Shown one piece after another: positions 46,448 to 61,359 of a stretch of DNA of 64,000 nucleotides. How positions within the stretch are numbered: the first letter of the stretch is position 1; the number at the start of each line of letters is the position of its first letter. The notes below the pieces were generated by a model, which did no database searches, was not told where the DNA came from, and was given only the letters and a program-made list of their open reading frames with translations. Origin of the DNA: Lasioglossum baleicum (taxonomy: Eukaryota > Arthropoda > Insecta > Hymenoptera > Halictidae); NCBI RefSeq assembly GCF_051020765.1, contig NW_027469288.1:1-64000 (forward strand), read 5' to 3'. A program made the position numbers and the translations under genes.

Positions 46448-49400
46448 CGTCATGCGTTATGCGTTATGCGATATGCGTTATGCGTTTTGCGTTATGCGTT
46501 ATGCGTTATGCTTTATGGGTTATGCGTAATGCGTTATGCGTTATGCGTTATGCGTTATGCGTTATGCGATATGCGCTATGTGTTATGCGTTATGCGTTAT
46601 GCGTTATGCGTTATGCGTTATGCGTTATGCGTTATGCCTTATGCGTTATGCGTTATCGGCTTTGCGTTATGCGTCATGCGTTATGGGTTATGCGTTATCC
46701 GTTATGGATTATGCGTTTTGCGTTATGCTTTATGGGTTATGCGTCATGCGTTATGCGTTATGCGTTATGCGTTATGCGTTATGCGTTATGCGTTATGCGT
46801 TATGCGTTATGCGTTATCGGCTTTGCGTTATGCGTTATGGGTTATGCGTTATCTGTTATGGATTATGCGTTATGCATTATGCGTAATGCGGTATGGGTTA
46901 TACGTTGTGCGTTATCCGTTATCCGTTATCCGTTATGCGTTATGCGTTATGCCTTATGCGTTATGCGTTATCGGCTTTGCGTTATGCGTCATGCGTTATG
47001 GGTTATGCGTTATCCGTTATGGATTATGCGTTATGCATTATGCGTTATGCGTTATGCGTTATGCGTTATGCGTTATGCGTTATGCGTTATGCGTTATGCG
47101 TTATGCGTTATGCGTTATGCGTTATGCGTTATGCGTTATGCGTTATGCGTTATGCCTTATGCGTTATGCGTTATCGGCTTTGCGTTATGCGTCATGCGTT
47201 ATGGGTTATGCGTTATCCGTTATGGATTATGCGTTTTGCGTTATGCTTTATGGGTTATGCGTTATGCGTTATGCGTTATGTGTTATGCGTTATGCGTTAT
47301 GCGTTATGCGTTATCGGCTTTGCGTTATGCGTTATGGGTTATGCGTTATCTGTTATGGATTATGCGTTATGCATTATGCGTAATGCGGTATGGGTTATAC
47401 GTTGTGCGTTATCCGTTATCCGTTATCCGTTATGCGTTATGCGTTATGCGTTATGCCTTATGCGTTATGCGTTATCGGCTTTGCGTTATGCGTCATGCGT
47501 TATGGGTTATGCGTTATCCGTTATGGATTATGCGTTATGCATTATGCGTTATGCGTTATGCGTTTTGCGTTATGCGTTATGCGTTATGCGTTATGCGTTA
47601 TGCGTTATGCGTTATGCGTTATGCGTTATGCGTTATGCGTTATGCGTTATGCGTTATGCGTTATGCGTTATGCGTTAAGCGTAATGCGTTGTGCGTTATG
47701 CGTTATGCGTTATGCGTTATGCGTTATGCGTTATGCGTTATGCGTTATGCGTTATGCGTTATGCGTTATGCGTTATGCGTTATGCGTTATGCGTTATGCG
47801 TTATGCGTTATGCGTTATGCGTTATGCGTTATGCGTTATGCGTTATGCGTTATGCGTTATGCGTTATGCGTTATGCGTTATGCGTTATGCGTTATGCGTT
47901 ATGCGTTATGCGTTATGCGTTATGCGTTATGCGTTATGCGTTATGCGTTATGCGTTATGCGTTATGCGTTATGCGTTATGCGTTATGCGTTATGCGTTAT
48001 GCGTTATGCGTTATGCGTTATGCGTTATGCGTTATGCGTTATGCGTTATGCGTTATGCGTTATGCGTTATGCGTTATGCGTTATGCGTTATGCGTTATGC
48101 GTTATGCGTTATGCGTTATGCGTTATGCGTTATGCGTTATGCGTTATGCGTTATGCGTTATGCGTTATGCGTTATGCGCTATGCGTTATGCGTTATGCGT
48201 TATGCGTTATGCGTTATGCGTTATGCGTTATGCGTTATGCGTTATGCGTTATGCGTCATGCGTTATGCGTTATGCGATATGCGTTATGCGTTTTGCGTTA
48301 TGCGTTATGCGTTATGCTTTATGGGTTATGCGTAATGCGTTATGCGTTATCGGCTTTGCGTTATGCGTTATGCGATATGCGCTATGCGTTTTGCGTTATG
48401 CGTTATGCGTTATGCGTTATGCGTAATGCGTTATGCGTTATGCGTTATGCGTTATGCGTTATGCGTTATGCGTTATGCGTTATGCGTTATGCGTTATGCG
48501 TTATGCGTTATGCGTTATGCGTTATGCGTTATGCGTTATGCGTTATGCGTTATGCGTTATGCGTTATGCGTTATGCGTTATGCGTTATGCGTTATGCGTT
48601 ATGCGTTATGCGTTATGCGTTAAGCGTAATGCGTTGTGCGTTATGCGTTATGCGTTATGCGTTATGCGTTATGCGTTATGCGTTATGCGTTATGCGTTAT
48701 GCGTTATGCGTTATGCGTTATGCGTTATGCGTTACGCGTTATGCCTTACGCGTTATGCGTTATGCGTTATGCGTTATGCGTTATGCGTTATGCGTTATGC
48801 GTTATGCGTTATGCGTTATGCGTTATGCGTTATGCGTTATGCGTTATGCGTTATGCGTTATGCGTTATGCGTTATGCGTTATGCGTTATGCGTTATGCGT
48901 TATGCGTTATGCGTTATGCGTTATGCGTTATGCGTTATGCGTTATGCGTTATGCGTTATGCGTTATGCGTTATGCGTTATGCGTTATGCGTTATGCGTTA
49001 TGCGTTATGCGTTATGCGTTATGCGTTATGCGTTATGCGTTATGCGTTATGCGTCATGCGTTATGCGTTATGCGATATGCGTTATGCGTTTTGCGTTATG
49101 CGTTATGCGTTATGCTTTATGGGTTATGCGTAATGCGTTATGCGTTATCGGCTTTGCGTTATGCGTTATGCGATATGCGCTATGTGTTATGCGTTATGCG
49201 TTATGCGTTATGCGTTATGCGTAATGCGTTATGCGTTATGCGTTATGCGTTATGCGTTATGCGTTATGCGTTATGCGTTATGCGTTATGCGTTATGCGTT
49301 ATGCGTTATGCGTTATGCGTTATGCGTTATGCGTTATGCGTTATGCGTTATGCGTTATGCGATATGCGTTATGCGATATGCGTTATGCGTTATGCGTTAT

Positions 49401-51221
49401 GCGTTATGCGTTATGCGTTATGCGTTATGCGTTATGCGTTATGCGTTATGCGTTATGCGTTATGCGTTATGCGTTATGCGTTATGCGTTATGCGTTATGC
49501 GTTATGCGTTATGCGTTATGCGTTATGCGTTATGCGTTATGCGTTATGCGTTATGCGTTATGCGTTATGCGTTATGCGTTATGCGTTATGCGTTATGCCT
49601 TATGCGTTATGCGTTATCGGCTTTGCGTTATGCGTCATGCGTTATGGGTTATGCGTTATCCGTTATGGATTATGCGTTTTGCGTTATGCTTTATGGGTTA
49701 TGCGTCATGCGTTATGCGTTATGCGTTATGCGTTATGCGTTATGCGTTATCGGCTTTGCGTTATGCGTCATGCGTTATGGGTTATGCGTTATCCGTTATG
49801 GATTATGCGTTATGCATTATGCGTTATGCGTTATGCGTTTGCGTTATGCGTTATGCGTTATGCGTTATGCGTTATGCGTTATGCGTTATGCGTTATGCGT
49901 TATGCGTTATGCGTTATGCGTTATGCGTTATGCGTTATGCGTTATGCGTTATGCGTTATGCGTTATGCGTTATGCGTTAAGCGTAATGCGTTGTGCGTTA
50001 TGCGTTATGCGTTATGCGTTATGCGTTATGCGTTATGCGTTATGCGTTATGCGTTATGCGTTATGCGTTATGCGTTATGCGTTATGCGTTATGCGTTATG
50101 CGTTATGCGTTATGCGTTATGCGTTATGCGTTATGCGTTATGCGTTATGCGTTATGCGTTATGCGTTATGCGTTATGCGTTATGCGTTATGCGTTATGCG
50201 TTATGCGTTATGCGTTATCGGCTTTGCGTTATGCGTCATGCGTTATGGGTTATGCGTTATCCGTTATGGATTATGCGTTATGCATTATGCGTTATGCGTT
50301 ATGCGTTATGCGTTATGCGTTATGCGTTATGCGTTATGCGTTATGCGTTATGCGTTATGCGTTATGCGTTATGCGTTATGCGTTATGCGTTATGCGTTAT
50401 GCGTTATGCGTTATGCCTTATGCGTTATGCGTTATCGGCTTTGCGTTATGCGTCATGCGTTATAGGTTATGCGTTATCCGTTATGGATTATGCGTTTTGC
50501 GTTATGCTTTATGGGTTATGCGTCATGCGTTATGCGTTATGCGTTATGCGTTATGCGTTATGCGTTATGCGTTATCGGCTTTGCGTTATGCGTTATGGGT
50601 TATGCGTTATCTGTTATGGATTATGCGTTATGCATTATGCGTAATGCGGTATGGGTTATACGTTGTGCGTTATCCGTTATCCGTTATCCGTTATGCGTTA
50701 TGCGTTATGCGTTATGCCTTATGCGTTATGCGTTATCGGCTTTGCGTTATGCGTCATGCGTTATGGGTTATGCGTTATCCGTTATGGATTATGCGTTATG
50801 CATTATGCGTTATGCGTTATGCGTTATGCGTTATGCGTTATGCGTTATGCGTTATGCGTTATGCGTTATGCGTTATGCGTTATGCGTTATGCGTTATGCG
50901 TTATGCGTTATGCGTTATGCGTTATGCGTTATGCGTTATGCGTTATGCGTTATGCGTTATGCGTTATGCGTTATGCGTTATGCGTTATGCGTTATGCGTT
51001 ATGCGTTATGCGTTATGCGTTATGCGTTATGCGTTATGCGTTATGCGTTATGCGTTATGCGTTATGCGTTATGCGTTATGCGTTATGCGTTATGCGTTAT
51101 GCGTTATGCGTTATGCGTTATGCGTTATGCGTTATGCGTTATGCGTTATGCGTTATGCGTTATGCGTTATGCGTTATGCGTTATGCGTTATGCGTTATGC
51201 GTTATGCGTTATGCGTTATGC
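46448..51221 (+). repeat. Higher-order satellite repeat, copy B (~4.8 kb)
   Basis: Runs from the type III cassette at 46448 to the next at 51222, directly after copy A. The 6-bp register break recurs at about 49837 (offset 4759) and TTATAGG at 50460-50466 (offset 4766). Two independent rare changes at almost the same offset show recent tandem duplication. Confidence 0.85.
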
Positions 51222-54200
51222 GTCATGCGTTATGCGTTATGCGATATGCGTTATGCGTTTTGCGTTATGCGTTATGCGTTATGCTTTATGGGTTATGCGT
51301 AATGCGTTATGCGTTATCGGCTTTGCGTTATGCGTTATGCGATATGCGCTATGTGTTATGCGTTATGCGTTATGCGTTATGCGTTATGCGTAATGCGTTA
51401 TGCGTTATGCGTTATGCGTTATGCGTTATGCGTTATGCGTTATGCGTTATGCGTTATGCGTTATGCGTTATGCGTTATGCGTTATGCGTTATGCGTTATG
51501 CGTTATGCGTTATGCGTTATGCGTTATGCGTTATGCGTTATGCGTTATGCGTTATGCGTTATGCGTTATGCGTTATGCGTTATGCGTTATGCGTTATGCG
51601 TTATGCGTTATGCGTTATGCGTTATGCGTTATGCGTTATGCGTTATGCGTTATGCGTTATGCGTTATGCGTTATGCGTTATGCGTTATGCGTTATGCGTT
51701 ATGCGTTATGCGTTATGCGTTATGCGTTATGCGTTATGCGTTATGCGTTATGCGTTATGCGTTATGCGTTATGCGTTATGCGTTATGCGTTATGCGTTAT
51801 GCGTTATGCGTTATGCGTTATGCGTTATGCGTTATGCGTTATGCGTTATGCGTTATGCGTTATGCGTTATGCGTTATGCGTTATGCGTTATGCGTTATGC
51901 GTTATGCGTTATGCGTTATGCGTTATGCGTTATGCGTTATGCGTTATGCGTTATGCGTTATGCGTTATGCGTTATGCGTTATGCGTTATGCGTTATGCGT
52001 TATGCGTTATGCGTTATACGTTATGCGGTACGCGTAATGCGTTATGCGTTATGCGTTTTGCGTTATGCGTTATGCGTTATCGGCTTTGCGTTATGCGTTA
52101 TGGGTTATGCGTTATCTGTTATGGATTATGCGTTATGCATTATGCGTAATGCGGTATGGGTTATGCGTTGTGCGTTATCCGTTATCTGTAATGCGTTATG
52201 CATTATGCGTTATGCCTTATGCGTTATGCGTTATCGGCTTTGCGTTATGCGTCATGCGTTATGGGTTATGCGTTACCCGTTATGGATTATGCGTTATGCA
52301 TTATGCGTTACGCGTTATGCGTTATGCGTTTTGCGTTATGCGTTATGCGTTATCGGCTTTGCGTTATGCGTTATGGGTTATGCGTTATCTGTTATGGATT
52401 ATGCGTTATGCATTATGCGTAATGCGGTATGGGTTATGCGTTGTGCGTTATCCGTTATCTGTAATGCGTTATGCATTATGCGTTATGCCTTATGCGTTAT
52501 GCGTTATCGGCTTTGCGTTATGCGTCATGCGTTATGGGTTATGCGTTATCCGTTATGGATTATGCGTTATGCATTATGCGTTACGCGTTACGCGTTATGC
52601 GTTATGCGTTATGCGTTATGCGTTATGCGTTATGCGTTATGCGTTATGCGTTATGCGTTATGCGTTATGCGTTATGCGTTATGCGTTATGCGTTATGCGT
52701 TATGCGTTATGCGTTATGCGTTATGCGTTATGCGTTATGCGTTATGCGTTATGCGTTATGCGTTATGCGTTATGCGTTATGCGTTATGCGTTATGCGTTA
52801 TGCGTTATGCGTTATGCGTTATGCGTTATGCGTTATGCGTTATGCGTTATGCGTTATGCGTTATGCGTTATGCGTTATGCGTTATGCGTTATGCGTTATG
52901 CGTTATGCGTTATGCGTTATGCGTTATGCGTTATGCGTTATGCGTTATGCGTTATGCGTTATGCGTTATGCGTTATGCATTATGCGTTACGCGTTATGCG
53001 TTATGCGTTTTGCGTTATGCGTTATGCGTTATCGGCTTTGCGTTATGCGTTATGGGTTATGCGTTATCTGTTATGGATTATGCGTTATGCATTATGCGTA
53101 ATGCGGTATGGGTTATGCGTTGTGCGTTATCCGTTATCTGTAATGCGTTATGCATTATGCGTTATGCCTTATGCGTTATGCGTTATCGGCTTTGCGTTAT
53201 GCGTCATGCGTTATGGGTTATGCGTTATCCGTTATGGATTATGCGTTATGCATTATGCGTTACGCGTTATGCGTTATGCGTTATGCGTTATGCGTTATGC
53301 GTTATGCGTTATGCGTTATGCGTTATGCGTTATGCGTTATGCGTTATGCGTTATGCGTTATGCGTTATGCGTTATGCGTTATGCGTTATGCGTTATGCGT
53401 TATGCGTTATGCGTTATGCGTTATGCGTTATGCGTTATGCGTTATGCGTTATGCGTTATGCGTTATGCGTTATGCGTTATGCGTTATGCGTTATGCGTTA
53501 TGCGTTATGCGTTATGCGTTATGCGTTATGCGTTATGCGTTATGCGTTATGCGTTATGCGTTATGCGTTATGCGTTATGCGTTATGCGTTATGCGTTATG
53601 CGTTATGCGTTATGCGTTATGCGTTATGCGTTATGCGTTATGCGTTATGCGTTATGCGTTATGCGTTATGCGTTATGCGTTATCGGCTTTGCGTTATGCG
53701 TTATGGGTTATGCGTTATCTGTTATGGATTATGCGTTATGCATTATGCGTAATGCGGTATGGGTTATGCGTTGTGCGTTATCCGTTATCTGTAATGCGTT
53801 ATGCGTTATGCGTTATGCGTTATGCGTTATGCGTTATGCGTTATGCGTTATGCGTTATGCGTTATGCGTTATGCGTTATGCGTTATGCGTTATGCGTTAT
53901 GCGTCATGCGTTATGCGTTATGCGATATGCGTTATGCGTTATGCGTTATGCGTTATGCGTTATGCGTTATGCGTTATGCGTTATGCGTTATGCGTTATGC
54001 GTTATGCGTTATGCGTTATGCGTTATGCGTCATGCGTTATGCGTTATGCGTTATGCGTTATGCGTTATGCGTTATGCGTTATGCGTTATGCGTTATGCGT
54101 TATGCGTTATGCGTTATGCGTTATGCGTTATGCGTTATGCGTTATGCGTTATGCGTCATGCGTTATGCGTTATGCGATATGCGTTATGCGTTATGCGTTA

Positions 54201-54721
54201 TGCGTTATGCGTTATGCGTTATGCGTTATGCGTTATGCGTTATGCGTTATGCGTTATGCGTTATGCGTTATGCGTCATGCGTTATGCGTTATGCGTTATG
54301 CGTTATGCGTTATGCGTTATGCGTTATGCGTTATGCGTTATGCGTTATGCGTCATGCGTTATGCGTTATGCGATATGCGTTATGCGTTATGCGTTATGCG
54401 TTATGCGTTATGCGTTATGCGATATGCGTTATGCGATATGCGTTATGCGTTATGCGTTATGCGTTATGCGTTATGCGTTATGCGTTATGCGTTATGCGTT
54501 ATGCGTTATGCGTTATGCGTTATGCGTTATGCGTTATGCGTTATGCGTTATGCGTTATGCGTTATGCGTTATGCGTTATGCGTTATGCGTTATGCGTTAT
54601 GCGTTATGCGTTATGCGTTATGCGTTATGCGTTATGCGTTATGCGTTATGCGTTATGCGTTATGCGTTATGCGTTATGCGTTATGCGTTATGCGTTATGC
54701 GTTATGCGTTATGCGTTATGC

Positions 54722-57700
54722 GTTGTGCCTTATGCGTTATGCGTTATCGGCTTTGCGTTATGCGTTATGGGTTATGCGTTATCCGTTACGGATTATGCGT
54801 TATGCATTATGCGTAATGCGCTATGGGTTATGCGTTATGCGTTGTGCGTTATCCGTTATGCGTTATGCGTCATGCGTTATGCGTTATGCGTTATGCGTTA
54901 TGCGTTATGCCTTATGCGTTATGCGTTGTCGGCTTTGCGTTATGCGTTATGGGTTATGCGTTATCCGTTACGGATTATGCGTTATGCATTATGCGTAATG
55001 CGCTATGGGTTATGCGTTGTGCGTTATCCGTTATGCGTTATGCGTTATGCGTTATGCGTTATGCTTTATGCGTTATGCGTTATGCGTTATGCGTTATGCG
55101 TTATGCGTTATGCGTTATGCGTTATGCGTTATGCGTAATGCGTTATGCGTTATGCGTTATGCGTTATGCGTTATGCGTTATGCGTTATGCGTTATGCGTT
55201 ATGCGTTATGCGTTATGCGTTATGCGTTATGCGTTATGCGTTATGCGTTATGCGTTATGCGTTATGCGTTATGCGTTATGCGTTATGCGTTATGCGTTAT
55301 GCGTTATGCGTTATGCGATATGCGTTATGCGTTATGCGTTATGCCTTATGCGTTATGCGTTATCGGCTTTGCGTTATGCGTCATGCGTTATGGGTTATGC
55401 GTTATCCGTTATGGATTATGCGTTTTGCGTTATGCTTTATGGGTTATGCGTCATGCGTTATGCGTTATGCGTTATGCGTTATGCGTTATGCGTTATGCGT
55501 TATGCGTTATCGGCTTTGCGTTATGCGTTATGGGTTATGCGTTATCTGTTATGGATTATGCGTTATGCATTATGCGTAATGCGGTATGGGTTATGCGTTG
55601 TGCGTTATCCGTTATCTGTAATGCGTTATGCATTATGCGTTATGCCTTATGCGTTATGCGTTATCGCCTTTGCGTTATGCGTCATGCGTTATGGGTTATG
55701 CGTTATCCGTTATGGATTATGCGTTATGCATTATGCGTTACGCGTTATGCGTTATGCGTTTTGCGTTATGCGTTATGCGTTATCGGCTTTGCGTTATGCG
55801 TTATGGGTTATGCGTTATCTGTTATGGATTATGCGTTATGCATTATGCGTAATGCGGTATGGGTTATGCGTTGTGCGTTATCCGTTATCTGTAATGCGTT
55901 ATGCATTATGCGTTATGCCTTATGCGTTATGCGTTATCGGCTTTGCGTTATGCGTCATGCGTTATGGGTTATGCGTTATCCGTTATGGATTATGCGTTAT
56001 GCATTATGCGTTACGCGTTATGCGTTATGCGTTATGCGTTATGCGTTATGCGTTATGCGTTATGCGTTATGCGTTATGCGTTATGCGTTATGCGTTATGC
56101 GTTATGCGTTATGCGTTATGCGTTATGCGTTATGCGTTATGCGTTATGCGTTATGCGTTATGCGTTATGCGTTATGCGTTATGCGTTATGCGTTATGCGT
56201 TATGCGTTATGCGTTATGCGTTATGCGTTATGCGTTATGCGTTATGCGTTATGCGTTATGCGTTATGCGTTATGCGTTATGCGTTATGCGTTATGCGTTA
56301 TGCGTTATGCGTTATGCGTTATGCGTTATGCGTTATGCGTTATGCGTTATGCGTTATGCGTTATGCGTTATGCGTTATGCGTTATGCGTTATGCGTTATG
56401 CGTTATGCGTTATGCGTTATGCGTTATGCGTTATGCGTTATGCGTCATGCGTTATGCGTTATGCGATATGCGTTATGCGTTATGCGTTATGCGTTATGCG
56501 TTATGCGATATGCGTTATGCGATATGCGTTATGCGTTATGCGTTATGCGTTATGCGTTATGCGTTATGCGTTATGCGTTATGCGTTATGCGTTATGCGTT
56601 ATGCGTTATGCGTTATGCGTTATGCGTTATGCGTTATGCGTTATGCGTTATGCGTTATGCGTTATGCGTTATGCGTTATGCGTTATGCGTTATGCGTTAT
56701 GCGTTATGCGTTATGCGTTATGCGTTATGCGTCATGCGTCATGCGTTATGCGTTATGCGTTATGCGTTATGCGTTATGCGTTATGCGTTATGCGTTATGC
56801 GTTATGCGTTATGCGTTATGCGTTATGCGTTATGCGTTATGCGTTATGCGTTATGCGTTATGCGTTATGCGTTATGCGTTATGCGTTATGCGTTATGCGT
56901 TATGCGTTATGCGTTATGCGTTATGCGTTATGCGTTATGCGTTATGCGTTATGCGTTATGCGTTATGCGTTATGCGTTATGCGTTATGCGTTATGCGTTA
57001 TGCGTTATGCGTTATGCGTTATGCGTTATGCGTTATGCGTTATGCGTTATGCCTTATGCGTTATGCGTTATCGGCTTTGCGTTATGCGTTATGGGTTATG
57101 CGTTATCCGTTACGGATTATGCGTTATGCATTATGCGTAATGCGCTATGGGTTAAGCGTTGTGCGTTATCCGTTATGCGTTATGCGTTATGCGTTATGCG
57201 TTATGCGTTATGCGTTATGCGTTATGCGTTATGCGTTATGCGTTATGCGTTATGCGTTATGCGTTATGCGTTATGCGTTATGCGTTATGCGTTATGCGTT
57301 ATGCGTTATGCGTTATGCGTTATGCGTTATGCGTTATGCGTTATGCCTTATGCGTTATGCGTTATCGGCTTTGCGTTATGCGTTATGGGTTATGCGTTAT
57401 CCGTTACGGATTATGCGTTATGCATTATGCGTAATGCGCTATGGGTTATGCGTTGTGCGTTATCCGTTATGCGTTATGCGTTATGCGTTATGCGTTATGC
57501 GTTATGCGTTATGCGTTATGCGTTATGCGTTATGCGTTATGCGTTATGCGTTATGCGTTATGCGTTATGCGTTATGCGTTATGCGTTATGCGTTATGCGT
57601 TATGCGTTATGCGTTATGCGTTATGCGTTATGCGTTATGCGTTATGCGTTATGCGTTATGCGTTATGCGTTATGCGTTATGCGTTATGCGTTATGCGTTA

Positions 57701-60700
57701 TGCGTTATGCGTTATGCGTTATGCGTTATGCGTTATGCGTTATGCGTTATGCGTTATGCGTTATGCGTTATGCGTTATGCCTTATGCGTTATGCGTTATC
57801 GGCTTTGCGTTATGCGTCATGCGTTATGGGTTATGCGTTATCCGTTATGGATTATGCGTTTTGCGTTATGCTTTATGGGTTATGCGTCATGCGTTATGCG
57901 TTATGCGTTATGCGTTATGCGTTATGCGTTATGCGTTATGCGTTATGCGTTATGCGTTATGCGTTATGCGTTATCGGCTTTGCGTTATGCGTTATGGGTT
58001 ATGCGTTATCTGTTATGGATTATGCGTTATGCATTATGCGTAATGCGGTATGGGTTATACGTTGTGCGTTATCCGTTATCCGTTATCCGTTATGCGTTAT
58101 GCGTTATGCGTTATGCCTTATGCGTTATGCGTTATCGGCTTTGCGTTATGCGTCATGCGTTATGGGTTATGCGTTATCCGTTATGGATTATGCGTTATGC
58201 ATTATGCGTTATGCGTTATGCGTTTTGCGTTATGCGTTATGCGTTATGCGTTATGCGTTATGCGTTATGCGTTATGCGTTATGCGTTATGCGTTATGCGT
58301 TAAGCGTAATGCGTTGTGCGTTGTGCGTTGTGCGTTGTGCGTTATGCGTTATGCGTTATGCGTTATGCGTTATGCGTTATGCGTTATGCGTTATGCGTTA
58401 TGCGTTATGCGTTATGCGTTATGCGTTATGCGTTATGCGTTATGCGTTATGCGTTATGCGTTATGCGTTATGCGTTATGCGTTATGCGTTATGCGTTATG
58501 CGTTATGCGTTATGCGTTATGCGTTATGCGTTATGCGTTATGCGTTATGCGTTATGCGTTATGCGTTATGCGTTATGCGTTATGCGATATGCGTTATGCG
58601 TTATGCGTTATGCGTTATGCGTTATGCGTTAAGCGTAATGCGTTGTGCGTTATGCGTTCTGCGTTATGCGTTATGCGTTATGCGTTATGCGTTATGCGTT
58701 ATGCGTTATGCGTTATGCGTTATGCGATATGCGTTATGCGATATGCGTTATGCGTTATGCGTTATGCGTTATGCGTTATGCGTTATGCGTTATGCGTTAT
58801 GCGTTATGCGTTATGCGTTATGCGTCATGCGTTATGCGTTATGCGTTATGCGTTATGCGTTATGCGTTATGCGTTATGCGTTATGCGTTATGCGTTATGC
58901 GTTATGCGTTATGCGTTATGCGTTATGCGTTATGCGTTATGCGTTATGCGTTATGCGTTATGCGTTATGCGTTATGCGTTATGCGTTATGCGTTATGCGT
59001 TATGCGTTATGCGTTATGCGTTATGCGTTATGCGTTATGCGTTATGCGTTATGCGTTATGCGTTATGCGTTATGCGTTATGCGTTATGCGTCATGCGTTA
59101 TGCGTTATGCGATATGCGTTATGCGTTTTGCGTTATGCGTTATGCGTTATGCTTTATGGGTTATGCGTAATGCGTTATGCGTTATCGGCTTTGCGTTATG
59201 CGTTATGCGATATGCGCTATGTGTTATGCGTTATGCGTTATGCGTTATGCGTTATGCGTAATGCGTTATGCGTTATGCGTTATGCGTTATGCGTTGTGCG
59301 TTATGCGTTATGCGTTATGCGTTATGCGTTATGCGTTATGCGTTATGCGTTATGCGTTATGCGTTATGCGTTATGCGTTATGCGACATGCGTTATGCGTT
59401 ATGCGTTATGCGTTATGCGTTATGCGTTATGCGTTATGCGTTATGCGTTATGCGTTATGCGTTATGCGTTATGCGTTATGCGTTATGCGTTATGCGTTAT
59501 GCGTTATGCGTTATGCGTTATGCGTTATACGTTATGCGGTATGCGTAATGCGTTATGCGTTATGCGTTATGCGTTATGCGTTATGCGTTATGCGTTATGC
59601 GTTATGCGTTATGCGTTATGCGTTATGCGTTATGCGTTATGCGTTATGCGTTATGCGTTATGCGTTATGCGTTATGCGTTATGCGTTATGCGTTATGCGT
59701 TATGCGTTATGCGTTATGCGTTATGCGTTATGCGTTATGCGTTATGCGTTATGCGTTATGCGTTATGCGTTATGCGTTATGCGTTATGCGTTATGCGTTA
59801 TGCGTTATGCGTTATGCCTTATGCGTTATGCGTTATCGGCTTTGCGTTATGCGTTATGGGTTATGCGTTATCCGTTACGGATTATGCGTTATGCATTATG
59901 CGTAATGCGCTATGGGTTATGCGTTGTGCGTTATCCGTTATGCGTTATGCGTTATGCGTTATGCGTTATGCGTTATGCGTTATGCGTTATGCGTTATGCG
60001 TTATGCGTTATGCGTTATGCGTTATGCGTTATGCGTTATGCGTTATGCGTTATGCCTTATGCGTTATGCGTTATGCGTTATGCGTTATGCGTTATCCGTT
60101 ATGCGTTATGCGTTATGCGTTATGCGTTATGCGTTATGCGTTATGCGTTATGCGTTATGCGTTATGCGTTATGCGTTATGCGTTATGCGTTATGCGTTAT
60201 GCGTTATGCGTTATGCGTTATGCGTTATGCGTTATGCGTTATGCGTTATGCGTTATGCGTTATGCGTTATGCGTTATGCGTTATGCGTTATGCGTTATGC
60301 GTTATGCGTTATGCGTTATGCGTTATGCGTTATGCGTTATGCGTTATGCGTTATGCGTTATGCGTTATGCGTTATGCGTTATGCGTTATGCGTTATGCGT
60401 TATGCGTTATGCGTTATGCGTTATGCGTTATGCGTTATGCGTTATGCGTTATGCGTTATGCGTTATGCGTTATGCGTTATGCGTTATGCGTTATGCGTTA
60501 TGCGTTATGCGTTATGCGTTATGCGTTATGCGTTATGCGTTATGCGTTATGCGTTATGCGTTATGCGTTATGCGTCATGCGTTATGCGTTATGCGATATG
60601 CGTTATGCGTTATGCGTTATGCGTTATGCGTTATGCGTTATGCGTTATGCGTTATGCGTTATGCGTTATGCGTTATGCGTTATGCGTTATGCGTTATGCG

Positions 60701-61359
60701 TTATGCGTCATGCGTTATGCGTTATGCGTTATGCGTTATGCGTTATGCGTTATGCGTTATGCGTTATGCGTTATGCGTTATGCGTTATGCGTTATGCGTT
60801 ATGCGTTATGCGTTATGCGTTATGCGTCATGCGTTATGCGTTATGCGATATGCGTTATGCGTTATGCGTTATGCGTTATGCGTTATGCGTTATGCGTTAT
60901 GCGTTATGCGTTATGCGTTATGCGTTATGCGTTATGCGTCATGCGTTATGCGTTATGCGTTATGCGTTATGCGTTATGCGTTATGCGTTATGCGTTATGC
61001 GTTATGCGTTATGCGTTATGCGTCATGCGTTATGCGTTATGCGATATGCGTTATGCGTTATGCGTTATGCGTTATGCGTTATGCGTTATGCGATATGCGT
61101 TATGCGATATGCGTTATGCGTTATGCGTTATGCGTTATGCGTTATGCGTTATGCGTTATGCGTTATGCGTTATGCGTTATGCGTTATGCGTTATGCGTTA
61201 TGCGTTATGCGTTATGCGTTATGCGTTATGCGTTATGCGTTATGCGTTATGCGTTATGCGTTATGCGTTATGCGTTATGCGTTATGCGTTATGCGTTATG
61301 CGTTATGCGTTATGCGTTATGCGTTATGCGTTATGCGTTATGCGTTATGCGTTATGCGT
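54722..61359 (+). repeat. Higher-order satellite repeat, copy A (~6.6 kb)
   Basis: Starts at a distinctive GTGCC-containing type I cassette that recurs at about 61360. Private markers shared with the following copy are a TATCGCC unit at 55663-55669 and a TTAAGCG unit at 57152-57158 in the type I cassette. Confidence 0.8.
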
